A stretch of 64,000 nt of DNA from assembly GCF_907164845.1 (NCBI RefSeq), contig NZ_OU015430.1, positions 541,001 to 605,000 of the forward strand. The letters are read 5' to 3'. The notes below the pieces were generated by a model, which did no database searches, was not told the DNA's origin, and worked only from the letters and a program-made list of their open reading frames with translations. A program made the translations under genes and the position numbers. Shown here in pieces: positions 28,757 to 39,683 of this stretch (position 1 is the first letter of the stretch; each line of letters starts with the position of its first letter). This DNA is from Lysobacter luteus (GTDB taxonomy: Bacteria; Pseudomonadota; Gammaproteobacteria; Xanthomonadales; Xanthomonadaceae).

Positions 28757-31700
28757 ATGCGCTTCAACCTGTCCGAGTGGGCGCTGCGGCACCGTAGCCT
28801 GGTGGTCTACGCGATGCTGGTGCTGGCGATCGCCGGCGCATTCTCCTACCTCAAGCTCGGCCGGAGCGAGGACCCCGCCTTCACCTTCAAGGTGATGGTG
28901 ATCCATACCGTGTGGCCCGGCGCGACCGCAGAGCAGGTCGCCCGGCAGGTGACCGACCGGATCGAGCGCAAGCTGATGGAAACGGGCGAGTACGAGTTCA
29001 TCCGCTCGTACTCGCGCCCCGGCGAGTCGCAGGTGATCTTCGCCGCGCGCGACTCGATGCGGTCGGGCGAGATTCCGGATCTGTTCTACCAGGTCCGCAA
29101 GAAGGTCGGCGACCTGCGCCCCGAACTGCCGCGCGACATCGTTGGGCCGTTCTTCAACGATGAGTTCGGCGACACCTTCGGCAACATCTACGCGCTCACC
29201 GGCGAAGGCTTCGACTACGCGGTGATGAAGGACTACGCCGAGCGCGTGCAACTGGCGCTGCAGGCGGTCCCCGACGTCGGCAAGATCGAACTGTTCGGCG
29301 TCCAGGACGAGAAGATCTGGATCGAGCTTTCCAATACCAAGCTGGCGACGCTGGGCGTGCCCGCCTCGGCGGTGCAGCAGGCGCTGGAGCAGCAGAACGC
29401 GATGGTGCCGGCTGGCTTCTTCGAGACGCCGGGCAACCGCGTGCCGGTGCGCATCAGCGGACAGTTCCGCAGCGTCGAGCAGATCCGCGACTTCCCGATC
29501 CGGGTCGGTGACCGCACCTTCCGGCTCGGCGACGTGGCCGAGGTCGGCCGTGGTTTTGCCGATCCGCCGGGTCCGGGCATGCGCTTCATGGGCGACAACG
29601 CGATCGGCATCGGCGTGTCGATGAAGCAGGGCGGAGACATCCTGGAACTGGGCGAGACGCTGGAGGCGCGCTTCGCCGAACTGCAGGCGACCCTGCCGGC
29701 CGGGATGGAACTGCACAAGGTCTCCGACCAGCCGGCGGCGGTGGAGGAATCGGTCGGCGAGTTCGTCAAGGTGCTGACCGAGGCGGTGGTCATCGTGCTG
29801 CTGGTGAGCTTCCTGTCGCTGGGCGTGCGGACCGGCCTGGTGGTCGCGCTGTCGATCCCGCTGGTGCTGGCGATGACGTTCTTCGTCATGGACCTGCTCG
29901 GGGTCGGCCTGCACAAGATCTCGCTTGGCGCACTGGTGCTCGCGCTCGGGCTTCTGGTGGACGACGCGATCATCGCGGTGGAGATGATGGCCATCAAGAT
30001 GGAGCAGGGCTTCGACCGCCTGCGCGCTGCAGCATTCGCGTGGGACAGCACCGCGTTCCCGATGCTGACCGGCACGCTGATCACCGCGGCCGGCTTCCTG
30101 CCGATCGCGACCGCCGCCTCGAGCACGGGCGAGTACACCCGCTCGCTGTTCGAGGTGGTGACGATCGCGCTGCTGGTGTCTTGGATCGCCGCGGTGGCGT
30201 TCATCCCGTACCTGGGCGACAAGCTGCTGCCTGGTATTGACAGGAACACTGGCGGCCACGCGGCCGCGCCCAGGCCGGGTTCGCTGGCGGCGCGCTGGCA
30301 GGGGCAGCGCGAACGCTGGGCAGACCGCTTCCCGGCGTTTGCCGACGTGATCGCGCCGATGCCGCACGACGGACACCTGCACGACCCGTACGGCACGCGC
30401 TTCTACCAGCGCTTCCGCGGCTGGCTGGTGTGGTGCGTGCGGCGGCGCTGGCTGGTGATCGGCCTGACGGTCGCCGGTTTCGTGGCCTCGGTGTTGATGT
30501 TCCGGTTCGTTCCGCAGCAGTTCTTCCCCGATTCGGTTCGGCCCGAACTGATGGTCGACATGGAGCTGGCCGAGGGCAGCTCGCTGAAGGCCACCGCCAC
30601 CCAGGTCGAGCGGCTCGAGGAGTTGCTCGCCGCGCGCGGCGACCTGGTCAACTACACCGCCTACGTCGGCACGGGGTCGCCGCGGTTCTACCTGCCGCTC
30701 GACCAGCAGCTGCCGGCCGCCAACTTCGCCCAGTTCGTGCTGATGCCCGAGAGCCTCGAGGCACGCGAGGCGGTGCGCAGCTGGATGATCGAGGAGGTCG
30801 TGCCGAAGTTCCCCGAGCTGCAGTTGCGCGTGACCCGCCTCGAGAACGGCCCGCCGGTCGGCTACCCGGTGCAGTTCCGGGTGTCGGGCGAGCACATCGA
30901 GCAGGTACGCGCGATTGCCTATGCCGTGCGCGGGAAGATCCGCGAGAACCCGCACGTGGCAAACGTGAACCTCGACTGGGACGAGCCCGGCAAGGTGGTG
31001 CGGCTGCAGGTCGACCAGGACCGCGCTCGCGCGCTGGGCATTACCTCGGCGCAGCTGGCGCAGGTGCTCGGCAGTTCGCTGTCGGGCAGCCAGGTGAGCA
31101 CGTTCCGCGAGGGCGACGAGCTGATCGGCATGATGCTGCGCGGCGCCGACGCCGAGCGCGTGCAGCTCGACGAGCTCGACAGCCTGATGGTCCCCACCGC
31201 CAGCGGGCAGAGCGTGCCGCTGGGCCAGGTTGCAACCATCGAGTACGGCTTCGAAGAGGGGATCATCTGGCACCGCGACCGCAAGCCGACGATGACCGTG
31301 CGCGCCGACATCTACGACGGCACCCAGCCGGCGACGGTGATGGCGCAGATCTCGCCGACGCTCGACGGGATCCGCGCCGGACTGCCTTTCGGCTACTCGG
31401 TCGAGATCGGTGGCAGCGTCGAGGACTCCGCCCGCGGGCAGAACTCCATCATCGCCGGCGTGCCGCTGTTCCTGTTCGTCGTGTTCACCCTGCTGATGCT
31501 GCAACTGCGCAGCTTCTCGCGCAGCATCATGGTGCTGCTGACCGCGCCGCTGGGGCTGATCGGCGTGACCCTGTTCCTGCTGGTGTTCCGGGTGCCTTTC
31601 GGCTTCGTGGCGATGCTCGGCACGATCGCGCTGGCCGGCATGATCATGCGCAATTCGGTGATCCTGGTCGACCAGATCGAGCAGGACCGCGAGGACGGCC

Positions 31701-31936
31701 GCGAGCCGTGGCAGGCGATCGTGGAGGCCGCGGTGCGGCGGTTCAGGCCGATCGTGCTGACCGCGCTGGCGGCGATCCTGGCGATGATCCCGCTGTCGCG
31801 CAGCGCCTTCTTCGGACCGATGGCGGTGGCGATCATGGGCGGCCTGCTGGTCGCCACGGTGCTGACGCTGTTCTTCCTGCCTGCGCTGTACGCGGCGTGG
31901 TTCAGGGTCAGGGTTCCGGCGGACGCGGCGCGCTGA
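28757..31936 (+). CDS. RND efflux transporter permease
   Basis: This 1059-residue inner-membrane protein has the RND layout: 12 membrane helices and two large periplasmic loops. The N-terminal half has PSDRIERKLMETGEYEF-like porter text and helix TM4 with GLLVDDAIIAVEMM, containing the paired aspartates of proton relay (DD). The C-terminal half has GFVAMLGTIALAGMIMRNSVILVDQIEQ and FRPIVLTALAAILAMIPL. It resembles hydrophobe/amphiphile or MdtABC/VexF-type pumps more than metal CusA-type; the substrate cannot be assigned. It is co-transcribed with the adaptor and probably repressed by the divergent TetR protein. Confidence 0.94.
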   Translation: MRFNLSEWALRHRSLVVYAMLVLAIAGAFSYLKLGRSEDPAFTFKVMVIHTVWPGATAEQVARQVTDRIERKLMETGEYEFIRSYSRPGESQVIFAARDSMRSGEIPDLFYQVRKKVGDLRPELPRDIVGPFFNDEFGDTFGNIYALTGEGFDYAVMKDYAERVQLALQAVPDVGKIELFGVQDEKIWIELSNTKLATLGVPASAVQQALEQQNAMVPAGFFETPGNRVPVRISGQFRSVEQIRDFPIRVGDRTFRLGDVAEVGRGFADPPGPGMRFMGDNAIGIGVSMKQGGDILELGETLEARFAELQATLPAGMELHKVSDQPAAVEESVGEFVKVLTEAVVIVLLVSFLSLGVRTGLVVALSIPLVLAMTFFVMDLLGVGLHKISLGALVLALGLLVDDAIIAVEMMAIKMEQGFDRLRAAAFAWDSTAFPMLTGTLITAAGFLPIATAASSTGEYTRSLFEVVTIALLVSWIAAVAFIPYLGDKLLPGIDRNTGGHAAAPRPGSLAARWQGQRERWADRFPAFADVIAPMPHDGHLHDPYGTRFYQRFRGWLVWCVRRRWLVIGLTVAGFVASVLMFRFVPQQFFPDSVRPELMVDMELAEGSSLKATATQVERLEELLAARGDLVNYTAYVGTGSPRFYLPLDQQLPAANFAQFVLMPESLEAREAVRSWMIEEVVPKFPELQLRVTRLENGPPVGYPVQFRVSGEHIEQVRAIAYAVRGKIRENPHVANVNLDWDEPGKVVRLQVDQDRARALGITSAQLAQVLGSSLSGSQVSTFREGDELIGMMLRGADAERVQLDELDSLMVPTASGQSVPLGQVATIEYGFEEGIIWHRDRKPTMTVRADIYDGTQPATVMAQISPTLDGIRAGLPFGYSVEIGGSVEDSARGQNSIIAGVPLFLFVVFTLLMLQLRSFSRSIMVLLTAPLGLIGVTLFLLVFRVPFGFVAMLGTIALAGMIMRNSVILVDQIEQDREDGREPWQAIVEAAVRRFRPIVLTALAAILAMIPLSRSAFFGPMAVAIMGGLLVATVLTLFFLPALYAAWFRVRVPADAAR

Positions 31937-31957
31937 ACCCGCGCGCCCGCGGGCGCG

Positions 31958-33037
31958 TCAGTCGCCGGTACCGGCCAGCACTTCGCCGCCCGGTTGCGGC
32001 GGGTGTTCGAACACGATGACGTGCTCCAGGTCCAGCCGGATGCCGATCCGCTGGCCGATGGCATGGTCGTGGTGGGATGGCACCAGCGCCTCCACCAGGT
32101 CGCCCCCCTCGAGCTGCAGCGTGTAGAGGAAGTCGGCGCCGCGGAAATGCCGGCGTACGATTCGTGCCTGCAGCGGCGCGTCGTCGTCGTGGATGACGTC
32201 GTCCGGGCGCAGCAACATTTCCACCCGCGAACCCGTCGGCGCGCCCAGGCGGTGGTCGGCGGCGAGCACGCCGAAGGCGGTGTGCACGTGGTCCGCGTCG
32301 ACGACGGTCGCCGGCAGCAGCACGCCCTCTCCGACGAAGCCGGCGATGAAACGGTTCGCCGGGCGGTGGTAGAGGTCGTAGCCGCTGGCCCACTGCTGCA
32401 GCCGCCCATCGCCGATCACGCCGATGCGGTCGGCCATCGCGAAGGCCTCGACCTGCGAGTGCGTCACCAGCAGCGCGCCGATGCCGGCGGCCTTCAGCGC
32501 CTCGCGCACCTGCACCGCCAAGCGCTCGCGCAAATCGGGATCAAGGCTCGAGAACGGTTCGTCCAGCAACACCAACCGCGGTTGCGGCGCCAGCGCGCGC
32601 GCCAGTGCGACGCGCTGCTGCTGGCCGCCGGAGAGCCGGTGCGGCTGGCGGTCGGCGGCGTCGACCAGGCCGACCAGCTCCAGCACTTCGCGCGCACGCG
32701 CCAGCGCCTTGGGCCGCGGCCAGCGGAACAGGCCGAAGCGGACGTTGTCGAGCACGCTCAGGTGCGGCAGCAGCGCGTGGTCCTGGAACACCATGCCGAG
32801 GCGGCGCTGTTCCGGTGGCAGGTGCACGCCGTCACCGACCAGCAGTTCGCCGTCGGCGCGGATGCGACCGCCCATCAACCGCTCGAAGCCTGCGACCGCC
32901 CGCAGCAGGGTGGTCTTGCCGGCGCCGGACGGACCGAGCAGGCAACCGATCTCGCCGTCCTCCAGTGTCAGGCTGGCATCGGCCAGTACCACCCGGCCGC
33001 CGTAGCCGACCGTCGCGTTGTCTATCTCAAGTCGCAT
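31958..33037 (-). CDS. fbpC: Ferric-iron ABC transporter ATP-binding protein
   Basis: This 359-residue ATPase powers an iron importer. Walker A is GPSGAGKTTLLRAVAG (about residues 34-49), the signature is LSGGQQQRVALARAL, Walker B is RLVLLDEPFSSLD and the switch histidine lies in LLVTHSQVEA. The C-terminal third is an OB/TOBE regulatory domain. Naming as FbpC rests on its position after an FbpA-like binding protein and a fused permease. Its ATG overlaps the permease stop by 11 bases, so the genes are coupled. Confidence 0.9.
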   Translation of the reverse strand: MRLEIDNATVGYGGRVVLADASLTLEDGEIGCLLGPSGAGKTTLLRAVAGFERLMGGRIRADGELLVGDGVHLPPEQRRLGMVFQDHALLPHLSVLDNVRFGLFRWPRPKALARAREVLELVGLVDAADRQPHRLSGGQQQRVALARALAPQPRLVLLDEPFSSLDPDLRERLAVQVREALKAAGIGALLVTHSQVEAFAMADRIGVIGDGRLQQWASGYDLYHRPANRFIAGFVGEGVLLPATVVDADHVHTAFGVLAADHRLGAPTGSRVEMLLRPDDVIHDDDAPLQARIVRRHFRGADFLYTLQLEGGDLVEALVPSHHDHAIGQRIGIRLDLEHVIVFEHPPQPGGEVLAGTGD

Positions 33038-34661
33038 CGCGTCCCCGTCGTGTCAGCGCGATCACCGGAACCAGGCCGACCAGCGCAATGGCCAGCGAGG
33101 GCAGGGCGGCGCGTGCGTACTCGCCTTCGTTGGTCATCTCGAACACCCGCGTGGCCAGCGTGTCCCAGCCGAACGGACGCATCATCAGGGTGATCGGCAT
33201 TTCCTTCATCGTGTCGACGAACACCAGCAGCGCGGCGTTGGCGAAACTGCCGCGCAGCAGCGGCCAGTGGACCTGCCGCAGCTGGCGGGTGCCGGTCACG
33301 CCGAGCACGCGGCTGGCCTCCAGCAGGCTGGGCCGGATCCGCAGCAGGCCACCGGCCACCGGCGCATGCGCCACGGCCAGGAAGCGGATGCCGTAGGCCA
33401 CCAGCAACAGCACCAGTCCCCCTTCCAGCACCAGCTCCCACCCGTGGCGCTCGAACAGCCAGGTCGAGAACATCGCGACCGGCACGTACAGCCCGATCGC
33501 GAGCAGCGCGCCCGGCAACCCGTAACCCAGGGTGGTGATGCGGGTGACCGTGCCGGTCAACAGTCCCGGCTGCTCGCGCGCGGCCAGAGCAATGACGAAG
33601 GCGGCGACCGTGGTCAGCACCGCCGCCATGGCGGCCAGCGACAGCGCATTGCGGATGCTGGCGAGGTAGCGTGCGTCGAGGTCGGCGAAGTGCCGGGCGC
33701 CGTCCCATGCGAGCTGCGCCAGCGGCAACAGCAGCGCAACGCCGACCACCAGCGCACACAGCGCGCTCGCCCACCAGCCGCGTTTGCCCAGCGGCAACCG
33801 GGTCGCACCGGGATGGCCGACCGAGGCGAACGACTGGCGGCGGCGCGACACGGCTTCCAGCCCGACCAGCGCCAGCACGACCAGCAGCATGACCGCGGCG
33901 ATCTGCAGCGCGGTGTCGGTGGAAAACAGCGCAAACCACGCCTTGTAGATCGCGGTGGTGAAGGTGTCGTAGTTGAAGGCGGAGACCGCACCGAAATCGG
34001 CCAACGTTTCCATCAGCACCAGCAACGTGCCGCCGGCGATCCACGGCCGCGCCAGCGGCAGGCTTGCCTGCCGGAACGCACGCCACGGACCCATGCCCAG
34101 CGCACGCGCGGCCTCGAGCGCGCGCGCTCCCTGGGTGGCGAAAGCCTCGCGGGCGACCAGGTAGACATACGGGTACAGCGCCAGCGTCATCACCGCGACC
34201 AGGCCGCCGCGCGAACGGATCTCGGGCAGCTCCCAGCCGACGCTGTCGCGCACCCATCCCGCCAGCGGTGCGCTGTAGTCGAACAGGCCGATGAAAGCGA
34301 CCGCGAGCACGTAGCCGGGCAACGCCAGTGGCAGCACCAGCAGCCAGGCGAACACCCGTCGCCCGGGGAACTCACACAGCGCGACCAGCGCCGCCAGCGC
34401 CGTGCCCAGCACGGCCGTGCCTGCGCCCACGCCGAGCAGAAGCCAGAAGGTATTGCCGGCCACCTGCGGCAGCACGTACTGCCACAGGTGGCCCAGGGTG
34501 GCCGGGTCGGGGCGGAGCAGGGCGGCCAATGTCGCCACCAGCGGCACCAGCGCCGGTAGCGTCAGCGCGACCGCCAGCCACGTCCAGGCGCCGGGCCACT
34601 GCCTGCCGGCGTGCACGTCCCACCGGTGGGGGTGCGGCGTGGGCTCAGCGGTAGCCGGCAC
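33027..34661 (-). CDS. fbpB: Ferric-iron ABC transporter permease (fused two-domain)
   Basis: This 544-residue inner-membrane protein has about 12 helices in two homologous BPD_transp_1 halves, the FbpB/SfuB arrangement. EAA-loop segments are visible as [24 protein letters not shown] in the first half and [23 protein letters not shown] in the second; both contact the ATPase. It imports iron released by the periplasmic binding protein. It overlaps the binding-protein gene by 17 bases at its start and fbpC by 11 at its end, so the three form one operon read from 35.7 kb down. Confidence 0.92.
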   Translation of the reverse strand: MPATAEPTPHPHRWDVHAGRQWPGAWTWLAVALTLPALVPLVATLAALLRPDPATLGHLWQYVLPQVAGNTFWLLLGVGAGTAVLGTALAALVALCEFPGRRVFAWLLVLPLALPGYVLAVAFIGLFDYSAPLAGWVRDSVGWELPEIRSRGGLVAVMTLALYPYVYLVAREAFATQGARALEAARALGMGPWRAFRQASLPLARPWIAGGTLLVLMETLADFGAVSAFNYDTFTTAIYKAWFALFSTDTALQIAAVMLLVVLALVGLEAVSRRRQSFASVGHPGATRLPLGKRGWWASALCALVVGVALLLPLAQLAWDGARHFADLDARYLASIRNALSLAAMAAVLTTVAAFVIALAAREQPGLLTGTVTRITTLGYGLPGALLAIGLYVPVAMFSTWLFERHGWELVLEGGLVLLLVAYGIRFLAVAHAPVAGGLLRIRPSLLEASRVLGVTGTRQLRQVHWPLLRGSFANAALLVFVDTMKEMPITLMMRPFGWDTLATRVFEMTNEGEYARAALPSLAIALVGLVPVIALTRRGRDAT

Positions 34662-35697
34662 GGTCCATCAGCTTGACCGCCTCGGCCTGCATCGCGCCAG
34701 CCTGGGAGACGTTGATGAGATCAGCGCGGTACTCGCCCCAGCCCTTGATCAGGTCGGCCATCGGGATCCCGGGGTTGGCCGGGTACTCCAGGTTCTCGCC
34801 GGCGAACAGCTCCTGCGCGGTGCCGCCCGACAGCCACTCGATGAACGCCTGCGCGGCGTCGGGCTGGTCGGAATGCTTGACCACGCCCGCGCCGGACACG
34901 TTGACGTGCACGCCGCGCCCGCCGTCGGCCTGGTTCGGCCAGAACACCGTGACCGGCAGTTCCGCATCCTGCTTCAACGCCCGGCCCAGGTAATAGGTGT
35001 TGGTGATGCCCACGTCGCAGCGGCCCGCGGCAATCGCCTCGATCACTGCGTTGTCGTTGGCCATCGGCGCGGCCGCGAGGTTGTCGACCCAGCCGCGGAC
35101 CACGCGCTCGGTCTCTTCCGCGCCGAGAGTGGCCATCATGGTGGCGACCAGGCTCTGGTTGTAGACGGCGCCGCTGGTGCGCAGGCACAGCCGGCCCTTC
35201 CATTCCGGCCCGGCCAGCGCCTCGTAGGTCGAGAGCGTGTCGGCCGGTGCGCGCGTGGGGTTGTGGATGATCGTGCGGGCGCGCACAGACAGGCCGAACC
35301 AGCGGTTATCCGGGTCCTGCAGGTTGTCGGGGATGTTGGCCTCCAGCACCGGGGACTCGATCGGCTGCAGCAGGTCCAGGTTGGCCGCCTGCCAGAGGTT
35401 GCCGGCGTCGACGGTGATGAACACGTCGGCCGGGGTGCGGCTGCCTTCGGCCTTCAGGCGCTCCATCAGCGGCGGCGCCTTGTCGGTGAGGTAGGTGACC
35501 TTGACGCCGGTCTCTTCGGTGTAGCGGTCGAACAGCGGCTTGACCAGCTGTTCGTTGCGCGAGGTGTAGACGACCAGCTCGGCCGGGGCTGCGGCAGCGG
35601 CGTCGGGGGCCGACGCGTCGGTCGGCGTGGCGGGTTCCTGGCTGGAGCAGGCGGCGAGGGAGACCAGCACGGCGGAGGACAGCAGCAACGGACGCAT
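34645..35697 (-). CDS. fbpA: Ferric-iron ABC transporter substrate-binding lipoprotein
   Basis: This protein (350 residues from the ATG at 35697, or 352 from 35703) is a periplasmic iron-binding lipoprotein of the FbpA/FutA class. The lipobox is LAAC in [11 protein letters not shown]. The mature protein begins [20 protein letters not shown], the family signature; NTYYLGRAL near the C-terminal third provides the paired tyrosines that coordinate Fe3+ in this class. The gene is first in the operon. A Fur-box-like sequence lies 17-36 bases before the start, consistent with iron repression. Confidence 0.9.
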   Translation of the reverse strand: MRPLLLSSAVLVSLAACSSQEPATPTDASAPDAAAAAPAELVVYTSRNEQLVKPLFDRYTEETGVKVTYLTDKAPPLMERLKAEGSRTPADVFITVDAGNLWQAANLDLLQPIESPVLEANIPDNLQDPDNRWFGLSVRARTIIHNPTRAPADTLSTYEALAGPEWKGRLCLRTSGAVYNQSLVATMMATLGAEETERVVRGWVDNLAAAPMANDNAVIEAIAAGRCDVGITNTYYLGRALKQDAELPVTVFWPNQADGGRGVHVNVSGAGVVKHSDQPDAAQAFIEWLSGGTAQELFAGENLEYPANPGIPMADLIKGWGEYRADLINVSQAGAMQAEAVKLMDRAGYR

Positions 35698-35713
35698 GGG
35701 CATTCCCGGGTCT

Positions 35714-35733
35714 GAATGAGAATCGCTATTGTC
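35714..35733. promoter_or_regulatory. Possible Fur box upstream of the iron transporter
   Basis: GAATGAGAATCGCTATTGTC contains TGAGAAT, a six-of-seven match to the left arm of the 7-1-7 Fur consensus TGATAAT-N-ATTATCA; the right arm is weaker (three of seven). It lies directly upstream of the binding-protein start. Weak evidence on its own, supported by the function of the operon. Confidence 0.45.
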
Positions 35734-35784
35734 TTCGATGTCGCGCCCGCGTGCCGTTACCCGGTCTGGCCGCTGCCGGTGGGC

Positions 35785-36480
35785 TCAGTCGGCGGCCGGG
35801 GCGGGCGCGCTGTCGGCGCCCCAGGGCGCGGGCGGCAGGGTCACCGGCCGGGTCAGGTCGAACGCGACGCGGAACAGGCGCGGGCTGCCCGGCCGGGCCA
35901 GTTCGTACACGAACTGCGCGCCGGGCTCGACCTCGATCGCCCAGACGTTGGTGTTGGAAACCTCCATGCCCTCGCGGCTGAACATTTCGCGCGAGAACCC
36001 GTCCACCGGGAACTCCTGACGACCGGCGCTGCCGGTGTGGGCGGTGTCACCGCCGTACATCGTGACGGCGTCGTCGCTGCCGTCCTCGTGGCGATGGTCG
36101 TGTTTCAGCCGCAAGCCGCCGTCGGTGCGGGTGACCACCCAGGTGCGCGACCGGTCGTCGCCGACGTGGAAGGGGATGCGGATCTCCGCGTCGCTGCATT
36201 CGCGCACATGCATCACGAGCGGCTTGCCCTCGAACGCGTCCGGGGTGGTGCTCGGCGGTTCATTGGCCGCGATGGTGCCGGCGAAGGCCTGGCCACACAG
36301 GGCGCCCAGCCGGTCGAAGAAGGCGTCCTGGGCGGTCGGCGCCGGGGCGTCCGTGGAGGCATCGGCGCTGGCGGTGCTGCCGGCGGGGTCCGGAGCGGCC
36401 GGATTCGGCGAACAGGCGGAGAGGGCGACGGCAAGTGTCGCGGCGAGCAGGGCGCGGGGCGCGTTCAGGGTTTTGTCCAT
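35785..36480 (-). CDS. Hypothetical secreted lipoprotein upstream of the iron transporter
   Basis: I do not recognise this 231-residue protein. It has a lipoprotein signal peptide (about residues 8-23, lipobox ALSAC), a low-complexity Ala/Pro/Thr/Asp linker (about 24-50) and a compact domain. That domain has two cysteines (about 62 and 94) that could pair, several histidines in KHDHRHEDGSDD, and EGMEVSNTNVWAIEVEPGAQFVYELARPG near the end. The His/Asp-rich loop could bind metal. It lies on the same strand, 81 bases before the iron-transport operon. No function is proposed. Confidence 0.75.
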   Translation of the reverse strand: MDKTLNAPRALLAATLAVALSACSPNPAAPDPAGSTASADASTDAPAPTAQDAFFDRLGALCGQAFAGTIAANEPPSTTPDAFEGKPLVMHVRECSDAEIRIPFHVGDDRSRTWVVTRTDGGLRLKHDHRHEDGSDDAVTMYGGDTAHTGSAGRQEFPVDGFSREMFSREGMEVSNTNVWAIEVEPGAQFVYELARPGSPRLFRVAFDLTRPVTLPPAPWGADSAPAPAAD

Positions 36481-36499
36481 GCCCGGACGCTACCCGCAA

Positions 36500-37471
36500 T
36501 CACGGGGCACTGCCAGCAGGCACCAGTTCCGCGCGGGGCCCGTCCACCGGCGACACCCACGCCCGGCTGGCGAGGCCGGCATCGGCGAACGCGGCCTGCA
36601 TCGCCGCCGCGCCGGAATTCGCGGTGGCGACGTCGACAAACCAGCCGAACACGCTCGGGCCCGCCCCGGAGATACTCGCGCCCAGCGCGCCGTGGGCCAG
36701 CGCCGCCTGCTTGACGGCGGCGAAGCCGGGGATCAGGTGCGCGCGGCGCGGCTCGACCAGCACGTCGCGCAGCCCCGCCGCCACCAGCGCGTGATCGCCG
36801 CGGTACAGGCCGGCGAGGAACAGCGCCAGGCATTCACTTTGCCGGACGAACTCGCCGATCGCGTACGGCGCCGCCAGCGCGTCGCGGGCGAACCGGGTCT
36901 CGACCACGTGGTCGGGATGGACCGCCGCGCAATACAGCGCCGGCGCCGGCAAGCGCACCACGCGCTCGGCGGTGGCCAATACGATCCCGCCGAACAGCAT
37001 CGGCCCGACGTTGTCGCCGGCCGGGCTGCCGCTCGCAACGGCTTCACCCACCAGCGCGAGCGGATACAGCTGGTCACGCGAGAGGGGCTGGTCGAGCAGC
37101 GCATTGGCGGCGACCAGCGCCGCCACGCACGACGCCGCCGACCCGCCCAGGCCCGAACCCAGCGCGATGCCCTTGTGCAGGACCAGTTCGAAGCCATGGC
37201 CGACCTGGTGGCGTTCGCGCAGTTCGATGAGCGCGCGCCCGGCGGTGTTGAGTTCGGCCGCGGTCGGCAGGAGGCCGGCACCCTTGGCATCGCCCTCGAT
37301 CGCGGCAATGCGCACGCAGGGCGCTTCGATGCGACGGACCGTCGCGCGGTCGCCGGGGCCGCTGATGGTGTGGCCGAGCAGGTCGAAGCCTACCCCGATG
37401 TTGCCGATGCCGGCCGGCGCGAAGGCCGTCGCCGTGGCCCGGTTGCGCTCCCCGCCGATCAAGCCCGCCAC
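36500..37471 (-). CDS. thrB: Homoserine kinase
   Basis: ThrB phosphorylates homoserine to O-phosphohomoserine in threonine synthesis. The protein has GHMP-kinase motifs. An N-terminal [19 protein letters not shown] is followed by the ATP-binding block [22 protein letters not shown], and a C-terminal [17 protein letters not shown] forms the third motif. With a GTG start at 37471 it has 323 residues; GGGGAGG lies just upstream. Longer frames reach into the divergent thiC leader and add nothing conserved. No thrA or thrC is seen within the window. Confidence 0.93.
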   Translation of the reverse strand: MAGLIGGERNRATATAFAPAGIGNIGVGFDLLGHTISGPGDRATVRRIEAPCVRIAAIEGDAKGAGLLPTAAELNTAGRALIELRERHQVGHGFELVLHKGIALGSGLGGSAASCVAALVAANALLDQPLSRDQLYPLALVGEAVASGSPAGDNVGPMLFGGIVLATAERVVRLPAPALYCAAVHPDHVVETRFARDALAAPYAIGEFVRQSECLALFLAGLYRGDHALVAAGLRDVLVEPRRAHLIPGFAAVKQAALAHGALGASISGAGPSVFGWFVDVATANSGAAAMQAAFADAGLASRAWVSPVDGPRAELVPAGSAP

Positions 37472-37561
37472 CGCGCCTCCCCAGGAGCCGCACCGTGCGG
37501 CCGTCCGCCCATTATCGGCCGCAACTGGCCGTGCGGCGGAACGCATGGTCAAATGCGCGCT

Positions 37562-39608
<2,047 letters not shown>

Positions 39609-39683
39609 CCCGGGGGGCACTTCGCGGGCAAGTCCATTGGCACATGGGCAGTTCATGACGGGACCGTGATAATTGCCGGCTTC

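Noticed and set aside
28205..31504. Minus-strand open frame of about 1100 codons opposite the RND pump
   Set aside because: Antisense shadow of the adaptor and permease; low-complexity His/Arg/Gln-rich translation, no start signal or domain.
37472..37546. Upstream ATG (37546) as the start of thrB
   Set aside because: It would extend the protein by about 25 non-conserved residues toward the thiC leader; the GTG at 37471 has a GGAGG site and fits the family start better.
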